Assembly (NCBI RefSeq): GCF_014305155.1 | Contig: NZ_JACRUK010000012.1 | Location: 1-64,000, forward strand | Source of the DNA: Flavobacterium muglaense | GTDB lineage: Bacteria; Bacteroidota; Bacteroidia; Flavobacteriales; Flavobacteriaceae | Direction of reading: 5' to 3' | DNA: 64,000 nucleotides | Shown: one piece after another, positions 33,954 to 43,238 of the stretch | Layout of the letters: each line of letters starts with the position of its first letter | How positions within the stretch are numbered: the stretch's first letter is position 1 | The notes under the pieces: model-generated | Database searches by the model: none | What the model was told of the DNA's origin: nothing | The model's input: only the letters and a program-made list of their open reading frames with translations | Made by a program: the position numbers and the translations under genes

Positions 33954-36900
33954 ATGTTAGAGAAAATTATAGCTTTTAGCTTAAAAAATAAACTGATCGT
34001 TCTCCTTTTTACACTCGCTGTTTTTGGATTTGGAATTTTTTCTGTTTTCCAATTATCAATAGGAGCGGTGCCTGATGTAACCAATAATCAGGTTCAAGTG
34101 ATCACCACTTCTGGAAATTTATCTACTCAGGATATTGAACAATACATTACGTATCCAGTAGAAATCGAAATGGCTAATTTACCTGGAGTTAAAGAAATTC
34201 GTTCCATTTCAAAATTTGGATTATCGGTTGTTACTATTGTTTTTGAGGACAATCTAGGAACCTATTTGCCAAGGCAATTAATCGCTGAGAAAATTAAATC
34301 GGCTTCGGAAAAAATTCCAGCAGGTTTTGGAACTCCCACAATGGGACCTATTACTACGGGATTAGGCGAAATTTACCAATACACATTAGAAGTTACACCC
34401 GAATTTAAAAATAATTATACGGTTACAGATTTGCGTACGATTCAAGATTGGATTGTAAAACGTCAATTGTCCGGAATAAAAGGTGTTGTCGAAATAAATA
34501 CCTGGGGTGGCTACTTAAAACAATATGAAATAGCAATCAATCCGGCACAACTCAAAGCAATGAATATTGCTACTACAGATGTGTTTACTGCACTTGAAAA
34601 AAACAATAGTATTGCAGGTGGTGCTTATATCGAAAAAGTAAATCAAAGTTATTTCATTCGTGCCGAGGGTAAAGTGAATAGCCTTGAAGACATTCAAAAT
34701 ATAGTGGTGAAAAACAGTAATGGTTTTCCTATTTACATTAAAGATGTGGCTGATGTTCGTTTTGGTCATGCCAATCGTTTTGGAGCCATAACAGGAAATG
34801 GCGAAGGCGAAAAAGTACTAGGTCAAGTGATGATGTTAAAAGGTGCCAACTCGAAACAAGTCATTAATGATGTCAAAGCTCGAATTGCTATTATTGAAAA
34901 GTCATTGCCTGAAGGCGTCTATATCAACGGCTTTCTGGAACGAAGTGAATTAGTTGCCAAAACTACTTTTACGGTGGCCGAAAACCTTATTTTGGGCTGT
35001 CTGATTGTAATTTTTGTAGTCGTGTTGTTATTAGGAAACTGGCGCTCTGGATTGGTGGTGGCCTCGGTGATTCCGCTTTGTTTGCTGTTTGCTATTTCAC
35101 TAATGAATATTTTTGGTATCGATGCTAATTTAATGAGTTTAGGTGCTATTGATTTTGGAATCATCATTGACGGTGCCGTGATTATTGTCGAATTTATTGC
35201 ATTTCAAATTGCCAATAAAGCGGCACAATTAGGTCCCATGTCTAAGGAAGAAAGTCAACTAGAAATAGACCAAATCACGTATAAAAGTGCTTCCAAGATG
35301 ATGAATTCGGCTATTTTTGGTCAGTTGATTATCTTAATCGTTTTTATTCCTATTCTTTCACTTTCAGGTATAGAAGGTAAAATGTTTAAACCTATGGCCA
35401 TGACGTTCAGTTTTGCCTTAGTTGGGGCTATGATTTTCTGTTTTACGTATGTGCCTGTAGTTTCTTCATTATTTTTAAAACCGACTATCGAAAATCCAAA
35501 ATCGATTTCGAGTAGATTGATTCGCAAATTAAATTCATGGTATTTACCTATTATCACATGGGCATTGGTAAATACTAAAAAAGTATTGTATGGCGCAGGA
35601 AGTCTTTTAGTGATGGCGATCATTTTATTTATAACGATGGGAGGAGAGTTTATACCAACCTTAGACGAGGGTGATTTTGTGATTCAACCCGTGCTTAAAA
35701 CCGGAACTACATTAACCAAAACGATTGCAACCACAACTAAAATCGAAAAAATCATCCTTAAAAACTTCCCCGAAGTGGATCAAGTGGTAAGCCGTATTGG
35801 TGCTGCCGAAGTTCCTACAGATCCAATGAGCATGGAGGAAAGTGATGTAATCGTAAAGTTAAAACCAAAATCTGAATGGGTTTCAGCTAATACGAAAGAT
35901 GAGTTGGCAGACAAAATAAAAGCTAAAATCGAAGAACAAATTCCAAATATGGAAATTGAATTTACGCAACCCATAGAAATGCGATTTAACGAATTAATTT
36001 CAGGGACGCGATCTGATGTTGCTGTTAAGATTTTTGGAGAAGACTTAAATGTTTTGGCTCGAAAAGCAGGTGAAATCAAGAGAGCGATTGCCAAAGTAGA
36101 AGGAGCATCGGATATTATTATCGAAAAAACCGAAGGCTTACCGCAAATGACCGTGAGATATGATCGTTCTAAAATAGCGCGCTACGGTTTGAATATTTCC
36201 GATTTGAATGAAATGATAGCCCTCGGTTTTGCTGGTAAAACGGTAGGAAACGTATTTGAAGGAGAAAAACGCTTTGACATGGTCATCCGATTGGATGCAA
36301 CTAATAGAAAAAGTATCAACGATTTGAAAGAGCTGTATATTACAACAGCAACGGGAGAACAAGTGCCATTAGAACAGCTTGCATCAATTGAATATACGCA
36401 AGGTCCAGCCAAAATTTCGAGAGACAATACCAATAGGAGAATTGTAGTAGGAATCAATGTTCGCAACAGAGATTTACAATCCGTAGTGACAGATATTCAA
36501 AAAATTGTAGACACAGAAGTTAAGTTACCAACGGGTTATTATGTGCAATATGGCGGACAGTTTGAGAATCTGCAATCTGCAAAAGCAAGGTTGATGATCG
36601 CTGTTCCTATTGCCTTGTTTTTAATATTTATCTTATTGTATTTTGCCTTTGGATCTGTAAAAGAAGCTTTAATGGTTTACTCCGCTATTCCTTTATCTGC
36701 AGTGGGTGGCGTATTATTTCTTTGGATACGTGATCTTCCTTTTAGTATTTCAGCAGGAGTGGGGTTCATTGCATTATTCGGAATCGCAGTGCTAAACGGA
36801 ATCGTATTAATTGAGCATTTTAAAGAATTAAAACACCAAGGAATGAAAAATATAGACGAACTTATTTTAAAAGGAACCACAGATCGCTTGCGTCCCGTAT

Positions 36901-38288
36901 TATTAACTGCAGCAGCAGCAGCACTTGGGTTCTTACCCATGGCTATTTCATCATCTGCAGGGGCAGAGGTACAACGTCCTTTAGCAACCGTTGTCATTGG
37001 TGGTTTGTTTACAGCAACTATTTTAACGATGATCGTATTGCCTATTTTATATAAATTATTTGACGAAAAAGAATTTAAAAAACCGAAGTTTAAAAAACAC
37101 CAGAGTGCGACCTATATGCTGTTATTTATATTGAGTTCTACTTTAGGTTTTGCACAAAACCCTTCAACCGAATTAGATACTCTGATTATAAAAGGAATTA
37201 ATAATAACAAAGGTTTAAAAGCATACCAATTGCAGGTAGCCAAATACGAAGCGAATATAAACAGCGCATTTACATTCGATAAAACCAATATTTATTACAA
37301 TTATGACCAGAATAATATTGCGTATAACAATGAGCCGCTAAAGGTATTTGGACTCCAGCAACGATTTGATTTTCCTACGGTTTATGGTGCTCGAAAAAAA
37401 GCCAATGCAACAGAATTTGAAAAAGAGAAAGCCAATTTTGAAATTCAGAAAAACAAACTGTCATACGAAATCGCCAAAACGTACCACCAAATAGTATTTT
37501 TACAACATCAAGAAAAACTGTATCATTATCTGGATAGTTTGTATCATAATTTCTCAACAGCGAGCAATAGAAGATTTGAATTGGGCGAAACCAATTATTT
37601 AGAAAAAATTACTGCTGAAGCAAAATTTAGACAAATAAAAACCAAGCTAACGCAAATAGGAAACGAAAAGAAAGCAGCCTATGTCACAATGCAAAATTGG
37701 GTGCAATCCGAAGATGAAATACTGATAAAAAGCAGTACAATTAGTCCTTTAAAATCTTTCAGTAATGAATCAAATAGAAATATTCATCAGTCCTATTTAG
37801 AGACTGTTAGTAAAAATTATGAAAGTCAATTAAAACTGCAAAAACAAAACTGGTTACCTGATTTACACTTTGATGTCTTTAGAGGTTCGAATAAAGGGAT
37901 TTCCCAATCTTTGAATGGATTTCAAGTAGGTATTGCAGTACCAATTTTATACGGAGGCAATGTATCTAAATCGAAGGTAGCGCAATTAGAACTGGAAAGT
38001 TGGGAACAACAAAAGCAAAATGAAACGTTCAGGATTGACAACTATTTAAGTCAGAAACAGCAAGAGTTAGCCAAATATCAAGAGGCGATAAACTACTACA
38101 ATCAATTTGGGAAAAAATTATCAGATGAGATTATAAAAGTTGGAAATATGAGTTATAAACATGGTGAAATTGATTTTTTTCAATACATCCAAAGCCTAGA
38201 AAATGCCACAATCATACAAGTGGATTATTTAGATAATGTCCTTCGTTATAATCAAACACAATTAGAGATTCAGTACTTAAACTATTAA
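33954..38288 (+). CDS. CusA/CzcA-type heavy-metal RND pump fused to a TolC-like channel
   Basis: A 1444-residue protein. Residues 1 to about 1045 are a heavy-metal RND pump: TM1 in NKLIVLLFTLAVFGFGIFSVF, proton-path LGAIDFGIIIDGAVIIVEF in TM4, and the second half with FIALFGIAVLNGIVLIEHF. Members export Cu/Ag or Co/Zn/Cd to the outside. From about residue 1055 the chain reads MLLFILSSTLGFAQN, which looks like a signal peptide, then about 390 residues of outer-membrane-efflux helices. So pump and channel are joined head to tail. The ATG at 33954 is used because an in-frame TTG at 33930 overlaps the -7 box. The adaptor follows after 10 bases. Which metal is moved cannot be read directly. Confidence 0.92.
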   Translation: MLEKIIAFSLKNKLIVLLFTLAVFGFGIFSVFQLSIGAVPDVTNNQVQVITTSGNLSTQDIEQYITYPVEIEMANLPGVKEIRSISKFGLSVVTIVFEDNLGTYLPRQLIAEKIKSASEKIPAGFGTPTMGPITTGLGEIYQYTLEVTPEFKNNYTVTDLRTIQDWIVKRQLSGIKGVVEINTWGGYLKQYEIAINPAQLKAMNIATTDVFTALEKNNSIAGGAYIEKVNQSYFIRAEGKVNSLEDIQNIVVKNSNGFPIYIKDVADVRFGHANRFGAITGNGEGEKVLGQVMMLKGANSKQVINDVKARIAIIEKSLPEGVYINGFLERSELVAKTTFTVAENLILGCLIVIFVVVLLLGNWRSGLVVASVIPLCLLFAISLMNIFGIDANLMSLGAIDFGIIIDGAVIIVEFIAFQIANKAAQLGPMSKEESQLEIDQITYKSASKMMNSAIFGQLIILIVFIPILSLSGIEGKMFKPMAMTFSFALVGAMIFCFTYVPVVSSLFLKPTIENPKSISSRLIRKLNSWYLPIITWALVNTKKVLYGAGSLLVMAIILFITMGGEFIPTLDEGDFVIQPVLKTGTTLTKTIATTTKIEKIILKNFPEVDQVVSRIGAAEVPTDPMSMEESDVIVKLKPKSEWVSANTKDELADKIKAKIEEQIPNMEIEFTQPIEMRFNELISGTRSDVAVKIFGEDLNVLARKAGEIKRAIAKVEGASDIIIEKTEGLPQMTVRYDRSKIARYGLNISDLNEMIALGFAGKTVGNVFEGEKRFDMVIRLDATNRKSINDLKELYITTATGEQVPLEQLASIEYTQGPAKISRDNTNRRIVVGINVRNRDLQSVVTDIQKIVDTEVKLPTGYYVQYGGQFENLQSAKARLMIAVPIALFLIFILLYFAFGSVKEALMVYSAIPLSAVGGVLFLWIRDLPFSISAGVGFIALFGIAVLNGIVLIEHFKELKHQGMKNIDELILKGTTDRLRPVLLTAAAAALGFLPMAISSSAGAEVQRPLATVVIGGLFTATILTMIVLPILYKLFDEKEFKKPKFKKHQSATYMLLFILSSTLGFAQNPSTELDTLIIKGINNNKGLKAYQLQVAKYEANINSAFTFDKTNIYYNYDQNNIAYNNEPLKVFGLQQRFDFPTVYGARKKANATEFEKEKANFEIQKNKLSYEIAKTYHQIVFLQHQEKLYHYLDSLYHNFSTASNRRFELGETNYLEKITAEAKFRQIKTKLTQIGNEKKAAYVTMQNWVQSEDEILIKSSTISPLKSFSNESNRNIHQSYLETVSKNYESQLKLQKQNWLPDLHFDVFRGSNKGISQSLNGFQVGIAVPILYGGNVSKSKVAQLELESWEQQKQNETFRIDNYLSQKQQELAKYQEAINYYNQFGKKLSDEIIKVGNMSYKHGEIDFFQYIQSLENATIIQVDYLDNVLRYNQTQLEIQYLNY

Positions 38289-38298
38289 AATACTTACA

Positions 38299-39417
38299 AT
38301 GAAAAAAATATTATATATACTATCCCTTTCCTTACTTATTGTTTCGTGCAAAGAAACGAAAACGGAAGAAGCGCCAGAAAAAAATGATGATTTAATACGA
38401 GTTACTGCCGCGCAATTCCAATCAGGTGCCATGCAAATCGCTTCAGCGGTTGAACAAGATTTTGATGTAACGGTAAAAACTTCGGGAAAGATTGATGTAC
38501 CACCACAAAATAGGGCGCAAATAACTTCTTTTATAGGAGGTTATGTGAAGTCAACAACACTTTTGGTTGGAGATAAAGTTACCAAAGGACAAGCATTGCT
38601 TACTTTGGAAAATACAGAATTTTTAGATATTCAAAAAGAATATTTGGACGTAGCCGAGCAAATCAACTATTTAAAATCAGAATACGAGCGCCAGAAAACC
38701 TTATTCGATGAAAAAATAACTTCTCAAAAGAATTATTTAAAAGCAGAGAGCGAGTATCGCAGGGCCAAAGGAATGTATCAAAGTTTAAGAGCTAAATTAG
38801 TACTACTGAATATTAGTCCTGCAAATGTCGAAAAAGGAAAATTAACTTCTGTCATTACTATTTATGCACCTATATCGGGTGATATTGTAGTGATGAATGC
38901 GAATGTAGGCATGCATGTATCGCCTGCCGATGTGATTCTTGATATAATTCAAACATCACATTTACATTTAGAATTGAATGTTTTTGAAAAAGACATTTTG
39001 AAAGTAAAAGAAGGACAAAAGATTAAATTTACGGTTCCCGAAGCTTCAAAAGAAGTTTTTAACGCCGAAGTACATTTGGTTGGTAAATCTATCGAAGGAA
39101 ATGATCGTACGATTAATGTTCACGGACATTTAGACGAGAAAATGACCCAAAAATTGATCACAGGGATGTTTGTCGAAGCAGGGATTGTTGTCGATTCCAA
39201 GAAAGGATTGGCTATTCCTGTGGAAGCACTTATCACTGAAAACAATAAAAACTTTGTACTTTTACTAAAGGAAAATAAAGATAATAGTTACGCCTTCCAA
39301 AAAACAGCAGTAACTATCGGAGAACACGCTGATAATTATGTTGAAATTATACCAAATAATAAAATCAATGCTTCGTCGAAGATTTTGGTTAAAGGAGTTT
39401 TTGATGTTTCAAATTAG
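38299..39417 (+). CDS. Periplasmic adaptor of the heavy-metal RND system
   Basis: A 372-residue membrane-fusion protein, CusB/CzcB-like. MKKILYILSLSLLIVSCKETK is a lipoprotein signal. The lipoyl-like half-domains (GKIDVPPQNRAQITSFIGGYVKSTTLLVGDKVTKGQALLTLE and ITIYAPISGDIVVMNANVGMHVSPADVIL) enclose a helical hairpin of about 70 residues. A beta-barrel and C-terminal domain end near the stop. It joins the pump and channel parts of the fused protein encoded directly upstream. No N-terminal methionine-rich metal-binding stretch is present. Confidence 0.93.
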   Translation: MKKILYILSLSLLIVSCKETKTEEAPEKNDDLIRVTAAQFQSGAMQIASAVEQDFDVTVKTSGKIDVPPQNRAQITSFIGGYVKSTTLLVGDKVTKGQALLTLENTEFLDIQKEYLDVAEQINYLKSEYERQKTLFDEKITSQKNYLKAESEYRRAKGMYQSLRAKLVLLNISPANVEKGKLTSVITIYAPISGDIVVMNANVGMHVSPADVILDIIQTSHLHLELNVFEKDILKVKEGQKIKFTVPEASKEVFNAEVHLVGKSIEGNDRTINVHGHLDEKMTQKLITGMFVEAGIVVDSKKGLAIPVEALITENNKNFVLLLKENKDNSYAFQKTAVTIGEHADNYVEIIPNNKINASSKILVKGVFDVSN

Positions 39418-39495
39418 TACGGATTAATAGATTGGATTAATAAATAGATTTCGATTTTAATCTAGCAAATACAACAATATAATAAGTTCAATTTT

Positions 39496-40221
39496 ATGAT
39501 AAACGATCCTATAAAGTCAAATATAACAATTGACAATTATTTAGACAGCCACTATATTCATCGTAGCAATTGGTTGAGAGCAGCCGTCCTTGGAGCAAAT
39601 GACGGCATCATTTCTATTTCAAGTTTAGCAATTGGTATTGCGGCTGCAAGTACAAGTAGGGAGCCAATTGTTCTGGCTACTGTCGCAGGTCTCGTAGCGG
39701 GCGCTTTATCTATGGCAGCTGGTGAGTATGTCTCTGTAAGTTCTCAGACAGATACCGAAAATGCCGACATTGAAAGAGAAAAAACAGAACTTAGAGAAAT
39801 GCCTGAGGAAGAGTTACATATATTGGCACAAATTTATGAAAAACGTGGACTCAAAAAAGAAACTGCAATGCAAGTAGCTATTGAATTTACTGAAAAAGAT
39901 GCATTAGCGGCACATATAAGAGACGAATTAGGTATTAATGAAATTAGTCAAGCAAACCCAATTCAAGCAGCATTTGCTTCAGGAGCTTCGTTTACAATCG
40001 GTGGAGTTTTACCACTTATTGTAGTGCTTTTTGCACCAATTGAGGGAATGGAATATTGGCTATATGGATCAACAATTTTATTCCTGATTCTTTTAGGTGG
40101 ATTGTCAGCAAAAACTGGGGGTTCAAGTATCTCTAAGGCAATTTTAAGAATTACGATTTGGGGTACAATTGCAATGGGCTTGTCCGCACTAGTAGGTTAT
40201 GTTTTCGGTGTAAGAGTATAA
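39496..40221 (+). CDS. VIT1/CCC1-family iron/manganese transporter
   Basis: A 241-residue membrane protein of the vacuolar-iron-transporter family. Family features: HRSNWLRAAVLGANDGIISISSLAIGIAAAS in the first segment, AAGEYVSVSSQTDTENADIEREK with the conserved Glu-containing loop, and a cytoplasmic helical stretch with ELREMPEEELHILAQIYEKRGL. The last three segments follow. Homologues move Fe2+ or Mn2+ out of the cytoplasm. It lies 78 bases after the metal-pump adaptor in the same direction and may belong to the same metal-response unit. The metal is inferred from the family. Confidence 0.9.
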   Translation: MINDPIKSNITIDNYLDSHYIHRSNWLRAAVLGANDGIISISSLAIGIAAASTSREPIVLATVAGLVAGALSMAAGEYVSVSSQTDTENADIEREKTELREMPEEELHILAQIYEKRGLKKETAMQVAIEFTEKDALAAHIRDELGINEISQANPIQAAFASGASFTIGGVLPLIVVLFAPIEGMEYWLYGSTILFLILLGGLSAKTGGSSISKAILRITIWGTIAMGLSALVGYVFGVRV

Positions 40222-40245
40222 AAATAACAATTTTAAATAGTAATT

Positions 40246-40746
40246 ATGAACGACGCACATTGGCACTTAGTAGTTAATCATTTTCCAATTATAGGATCCA
40301 TGTTTGGTTTGGGAATTTTGATTGCAGGATTGGTTTTAAAAAATAATACAGTGAAAAACACGGGCTATATTTTATTTGTAATAGCTGCAATTTTTGCATT
40401 TGCAAGTATGGCAACCGGTGATGGTTCGGAGGAGCTGGTGGAAGACATGCCTAATATAGGACATCAGATCGTTCACGAGCATGAGGAACTTGCAGAGAAA
40501 TTAGCGATTTTACTTTATGCCACGTCATTTTTTAGTGTGCTGTCCATTTATACGGATGTCAAAAAGCATAAATATGCCAAAGCGGTATCCTTGATAACAC
40601 TATTATTAGCCTTAGCATCTACTGTGATTGCTACATTTGTAGGTAATTCTGGCGGAGAAATTCGTCATACAGAAATTAGAGAAAACGTTATTAATGCTGC
40701 TCCAAATATGGAAAGTATTACAACTGACAATGATAAAGAAGAATAG
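40246..40746 (+). CDS. Small membrane protein, DUF2231-like
   Basis: A 166-residue inner-membrane protein with four predicted segments. The N-terminus NDAHWHLVVNHFPIIGSMFGLGILIAGLVL resembles the HP.LVHFPI start of DUF2231 proteins, and EDMPNIGHQIVHEHEELAEKLAILLY places several His residues between segments 2 and 3. Together the histidines could bind heme or metal. It follows the VIT gene by 24 bases, so the two are probably co-transcribed. The function is unknown and the family assignment is tentative. Confidence 0.65.
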   Translation: MNDAHWHLVVNHFPIIGSMFGLGILIAGLVLKNNTVKNTGYILFVIAAIFAFASMATGDGSEELVEDMPNIGHQIVHEHEELAEKLAILLYATSFFSVLSIYTDVKKHKYAKAVSLITLLLALASTVIATFVGNSGGEIRHTEIRENVINAAPNMESITTDNDKEE

Positions 40747-40794
40747 TGTAAATATTAGATTTAACAAAAAAGTAACTTTAAGTTAAAATAATAA

Positions 40795-40826
40795 TTGCTT
40801 TTTAATGAAAAAAGCTTTTATATTTG
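40795..40826 (+). promoter_or_regulatory. Histidine operon promoter
   Basis: TTG at 40795-40797, 21 nt, then TATATTTG at 40819-40826, matching the Bacteroidota consensus. Transcription should begin near 40833, about 16 bases before the leader-peptide ATG. Confidence 0.8.
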
Positions 40827-40848
40827 CAGAAGAAAAAAATAACAAGTC

Positions 40849-40908
40849 ATGTTTACAAACAAATTACATCATCATCATTTTCATTATTGCTCTCAAGCGA
40901 TGTGTTAA
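40849..40908 (+). CDS. hisL: Histidine operon leader peptide
   Basis: A 19-codon frame reading MFTNKLHHHHFHYCSQAMC, with four consecutive His codons and a fifth two codons later. It lies between the his promoter and a perfect terminator hairpin upstream of hisG. This is the textbook arrangement of his attenuation: when charged His-tRNA is scarce the ribosome stalls at the His codons and the terminator does not form. An HHHH run in exactly this position is very unlikely by chance. The peptide itself needs no function. The antiterminator pairing has not been worked out with confidence. Confidence 0.88.
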   Translation: MFTNKLHHHHFHYCSQAMC

Positions 40909-40933
40909 TGGTATGCATGTAAATCATCATATT

Positions 40934-40968
40934 AAAAAACCCGTTTGAGTACATCAAACGGGTTTTTT
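40934..40968 (+). terminator. Attenuator terminator of the histidine operon
   Basis: AAAAAACCCGTTTGA (40934-40948) and its exact inverse TCAAACGGGTTTTTT (40954-40968) form a 15-bp stem with a five-base loop and a T6 tail. It lies 25 bases after the leader-peptide stop and 48 bases before hisG. Confidence 0.92.
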
Positions 40969-41016
40969 ATTGCCTCAAACTGTACTCAGACATCACTCTT
41001 AAAAAAAAACAAAAAA

Positions 41017-41874
41017 ATGAGTACATTAAAAATTGCAATTCAAAAATCAGGACGTTTAAACGAAGACAGTATCCAAATCTTAAAAGATTGCGGAATCTCG
41101 ATCAACAACGGAATTGATCAATTAAAGGCCGAAGCGTCTAACTTTCCTCTTGAAGTTTTATACCTTAGAAATTCAGATATTCCACAATATTTAATTGACG
41201 GAGTAGTAGATATAGCTATTGTTGGAGATAATTTATTAGTCGAAAAAGGGAAAGGAATTCAAGTAGTTCAAAAACTAGGGTTTTCTAAATGTAAAGTTTC
41301 TGTTGCCGTTCCTAAAGCATTCGAATACAATTCGATTCAAGATTTAAACGGTCTACGTATAGCTACCTCTTACCCAAATACAGTTATCGAATATTTCAAC
41401 TCTTTTGGAGTAAATGTTGATATTCACCAAATTTCGGGTTCAGTAGAGATTGCTCCAAATATAGGTCTTGCTGATGCTATTGTAGATATCGTTTCTAGCG
41501 GAAGTACCTTGTTCAAAAACAATTTGAAAGAAGTTGAGATCATCTATAAAAGTGAAGCCGTTTTAGCGGTTTCTCCAAAAGTAACTCCAGATGTTCAAAA
41601 ACTAATCGACACCTTAAAATTCAGAATCGAGTCGGTTTTAAGAGCACGTAGATCAAAGTATATTTTGATGAATGTGCCAAATAACAAAATTGAGGAAGTA
41701 GGTAAGATCTTGCCTGTATTACGTAGTTTAACCGTATTGCCATTGGCACAAGAAGGTTGGAGCAGTGTGCACTCTGTTATTGATAAGGATACGTTCTGGG
41801 ATGTAATCGATCAATTAAAAGAGGCTGGTGCCGAAGGGATTTTGATTTGCCCAATTGAAAAAATGGTACTGTAA
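41017..41874 (+). CDS. hisG: ATP phosphoribosyltransferase HisG
   Basis: A 285-residue long-form HisG, the feedback-inhibited first enzyme of histidine synthesis, joining ATP and PRPP. MSTLKIAIQKSGRLNEDS opens the first lobe, and GVVDIAIVGDNLLVEKG and DIVSSGSTLFKNNL (PRPP-binding loop) lie in the catalytic core. The C-terminal domain with PVLRSLTVLPLAQEGWSSVHSVI is the histidine-binding regulatory part, so HisZ is not needed. ATG 41017 is chosen; a longer frame starting at 40945 runs through the attenuator stem and is not real. Confidence 0.96.
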   Translation: MSTLKIAIQKSGRLNEDSIQILKDCGISINNGIDQLKAEASNFPLEVLYLRNSDIPQYLIDGVVDIAIVGDNLLVEKGKGIQVVQKLGFSKCKVSVAVPKAFEYNSIQDLNGLRIATSYPNTVIEYFNSFGVNVDIHQISGSVEIAPNIGLADAIVDIVSSGSTLFKNNLKEVEIIYKSEAVLAVSPKVTPDVQKLIDTLKFRIESVLRARRSKYILMNVPNNKIEEVGKILPVLRSLTVLPLAQEGWSSVHSVIDKDTFWDVIDQLKEAGAEGILICPIEKMVL

Positions 41875-41945
41875 TTAAGTTGTAAGTGACTTAGAGTTTG
41901 TCAAGCAGTGCTTAACGTTAAACCTTAAACTTTAAACTAAAAATC

Positions 41946-43238
41946 ATGAACAAAATATATAACCCAAAACCGGAAACCTGGTCAGCTATTTTAGAGCGCC
42001 CTACTAAAACGGTGGACGATATCGAACTAACAGTAAAAGAAATTTTTAAGGAAGTTCAGAAAAAAGGAGATGAGGCCGTAGCCAAATACACTTCGATTTT
42101 TGACGGTGTGACCTTTGAAAATTTAGAAGTTTCACAACAAGAAATTGAAAACGCGGTAGCTGCTGTCCCTACTGAATTGAAAGACGCGATTCAATTGGCA
42201 AAAAGCAATATCGAAAAGTTTCACGCAGCCCAAAAAACAGCTAAGGTTGAAGTAGAAACGGTTGAAGGTGTACAATGCTGGCAAGAAAAAAGACCAATCC
42301 AAAAAATTGGTTTATACATTCCGGGCGGTACAGCACCTTTGTTTTCAACAGTTTTAATGTTGGCAGTTCCTGCAAACATAGCAGGTTGTAAAGAAATTGT
42401 ATTGTGTTCACCACCAGACAAAAAAGGAAATATAAATCCAGCAATTTTATATGCTGCCAATTTATGTGGAGTTACTAAAATTTTAAAAGTAGGCGGAATT
42501 CAAGCCATTGCTGGTTTGACTTTTGGAACCGAAACAATTCCAAAAGTTTATAAGATTTTTGGACCTGGAAATCAGTTCGTAACTGTTGCAAAACAATTAG
42601 CAACACAGTTTGGAGTAGCAATTGATATGCCAGCTGGACCTTCGGAATTGTTAGTTGTTGCTGATGACGCGGCTGTTCCTGCTTTTGTAGCTTCGGATTT
42701 ATTATCTCAAGCAGAACACGGAACGGATAGTCAAGTGATTTTAGTTTCTACTTCTAAAAAATTGATTGATGCCGTTGAAGAAGAAATTCAACTTCAATTA
42801 GAGCAATTACCACGTAAAGCAATTGCTGAGAAAGCGATCGCCAACTCCAAATTAATTTTTGTCGAAAATGATGCAATTGCGTTAGATTTAATCAACGAAT
42901 ACGGACCAGAACACTTTATTGTTTGTACTGCTAACGATGATTTTTACATCAACGGAATAGAAAATGCAGGATCTGTTTTTATTGGGAATTATACACCTGA
43001 AAGCGCTGGAGATTATGCATCAGGAACTAATCATACTTTGCCAACAAACGGTTATGCTAAGAATTATAGCGGTGTAAACTTAGATAGTTTTACAAAATCA
43101 ATGACTTTCCAGAAGATTTCTGAAAAAGGAATTCAGAATATTGGAAACGCTATTGAAATTATGGCGGAAGCTGAAGGTTTACAAGCACACAAAAATGCAG
43201 TGACATTACGATTAAAAGCGATTAAAGATGGAAAATAG
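41946..43238 (+). CDS. hisD: Histidinol dehydrogenase HisD
   Basis: A 430-residue zinc enzyme that oxidises histidinol to histidine in two NAD-dependent steps. Signatures: KIGLYIPGGTAPLFSTVLMLAVPANIAGC, DMPAGPSELLVVADDAAVP, the catalytic NEYGPEHFIV and SGTNHTLPTNGYAKNYSGV. The length is typical. It overlaps hisC by 11 bases. The 71-base spacer before it contains a short TTAAACCTTAAACTTTAAAC repeat (41918-41937) that recurs before hisH. Confidence 0.96.
   Translation: MNKIYNPKPETWSAILERPTKTVDDIELTVKEIFKEVQKKGDEAVAKYTSIFDGVTFENLEVSQQEIENAVAAVPTELKDAIQLAKSNIEKFHAAQKTAKVEVETVEGVQCWQEKRPIQKIGLYIPGGTAPLFSTVLMLAVPANIAGCKEIVLCSPPDKKGNINPAILYAANLCGVTKILKVGGIQAIAGLTFGTETIPKVYKIFGPGNQFVTVAKQLATQFGVAIDMPAGPSELLVVADDAAVPAFVASDLLSQAEHGTDSQVILVSTSKKLIDAVEEEIQLQLEQLPRKAIAEKAIANSKLIFVENDAIALDLINEYGPEHFIVCTANDDFYINGIENAGSVFIGNYTPESAGDYASGTNHTLPTNGYAKNYSGVNLDSFTKSMTFQKISEKGIQNIGNAIEIMAEAEGLQAHKNAVTLRLKAIKDGK

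Noticed and set aside
40945-41016. N-terminal extension of hisG
   Set aside because: It is translated from the attenuator stem and has no similarity to HisG; ATG 41017 gives the normal start.
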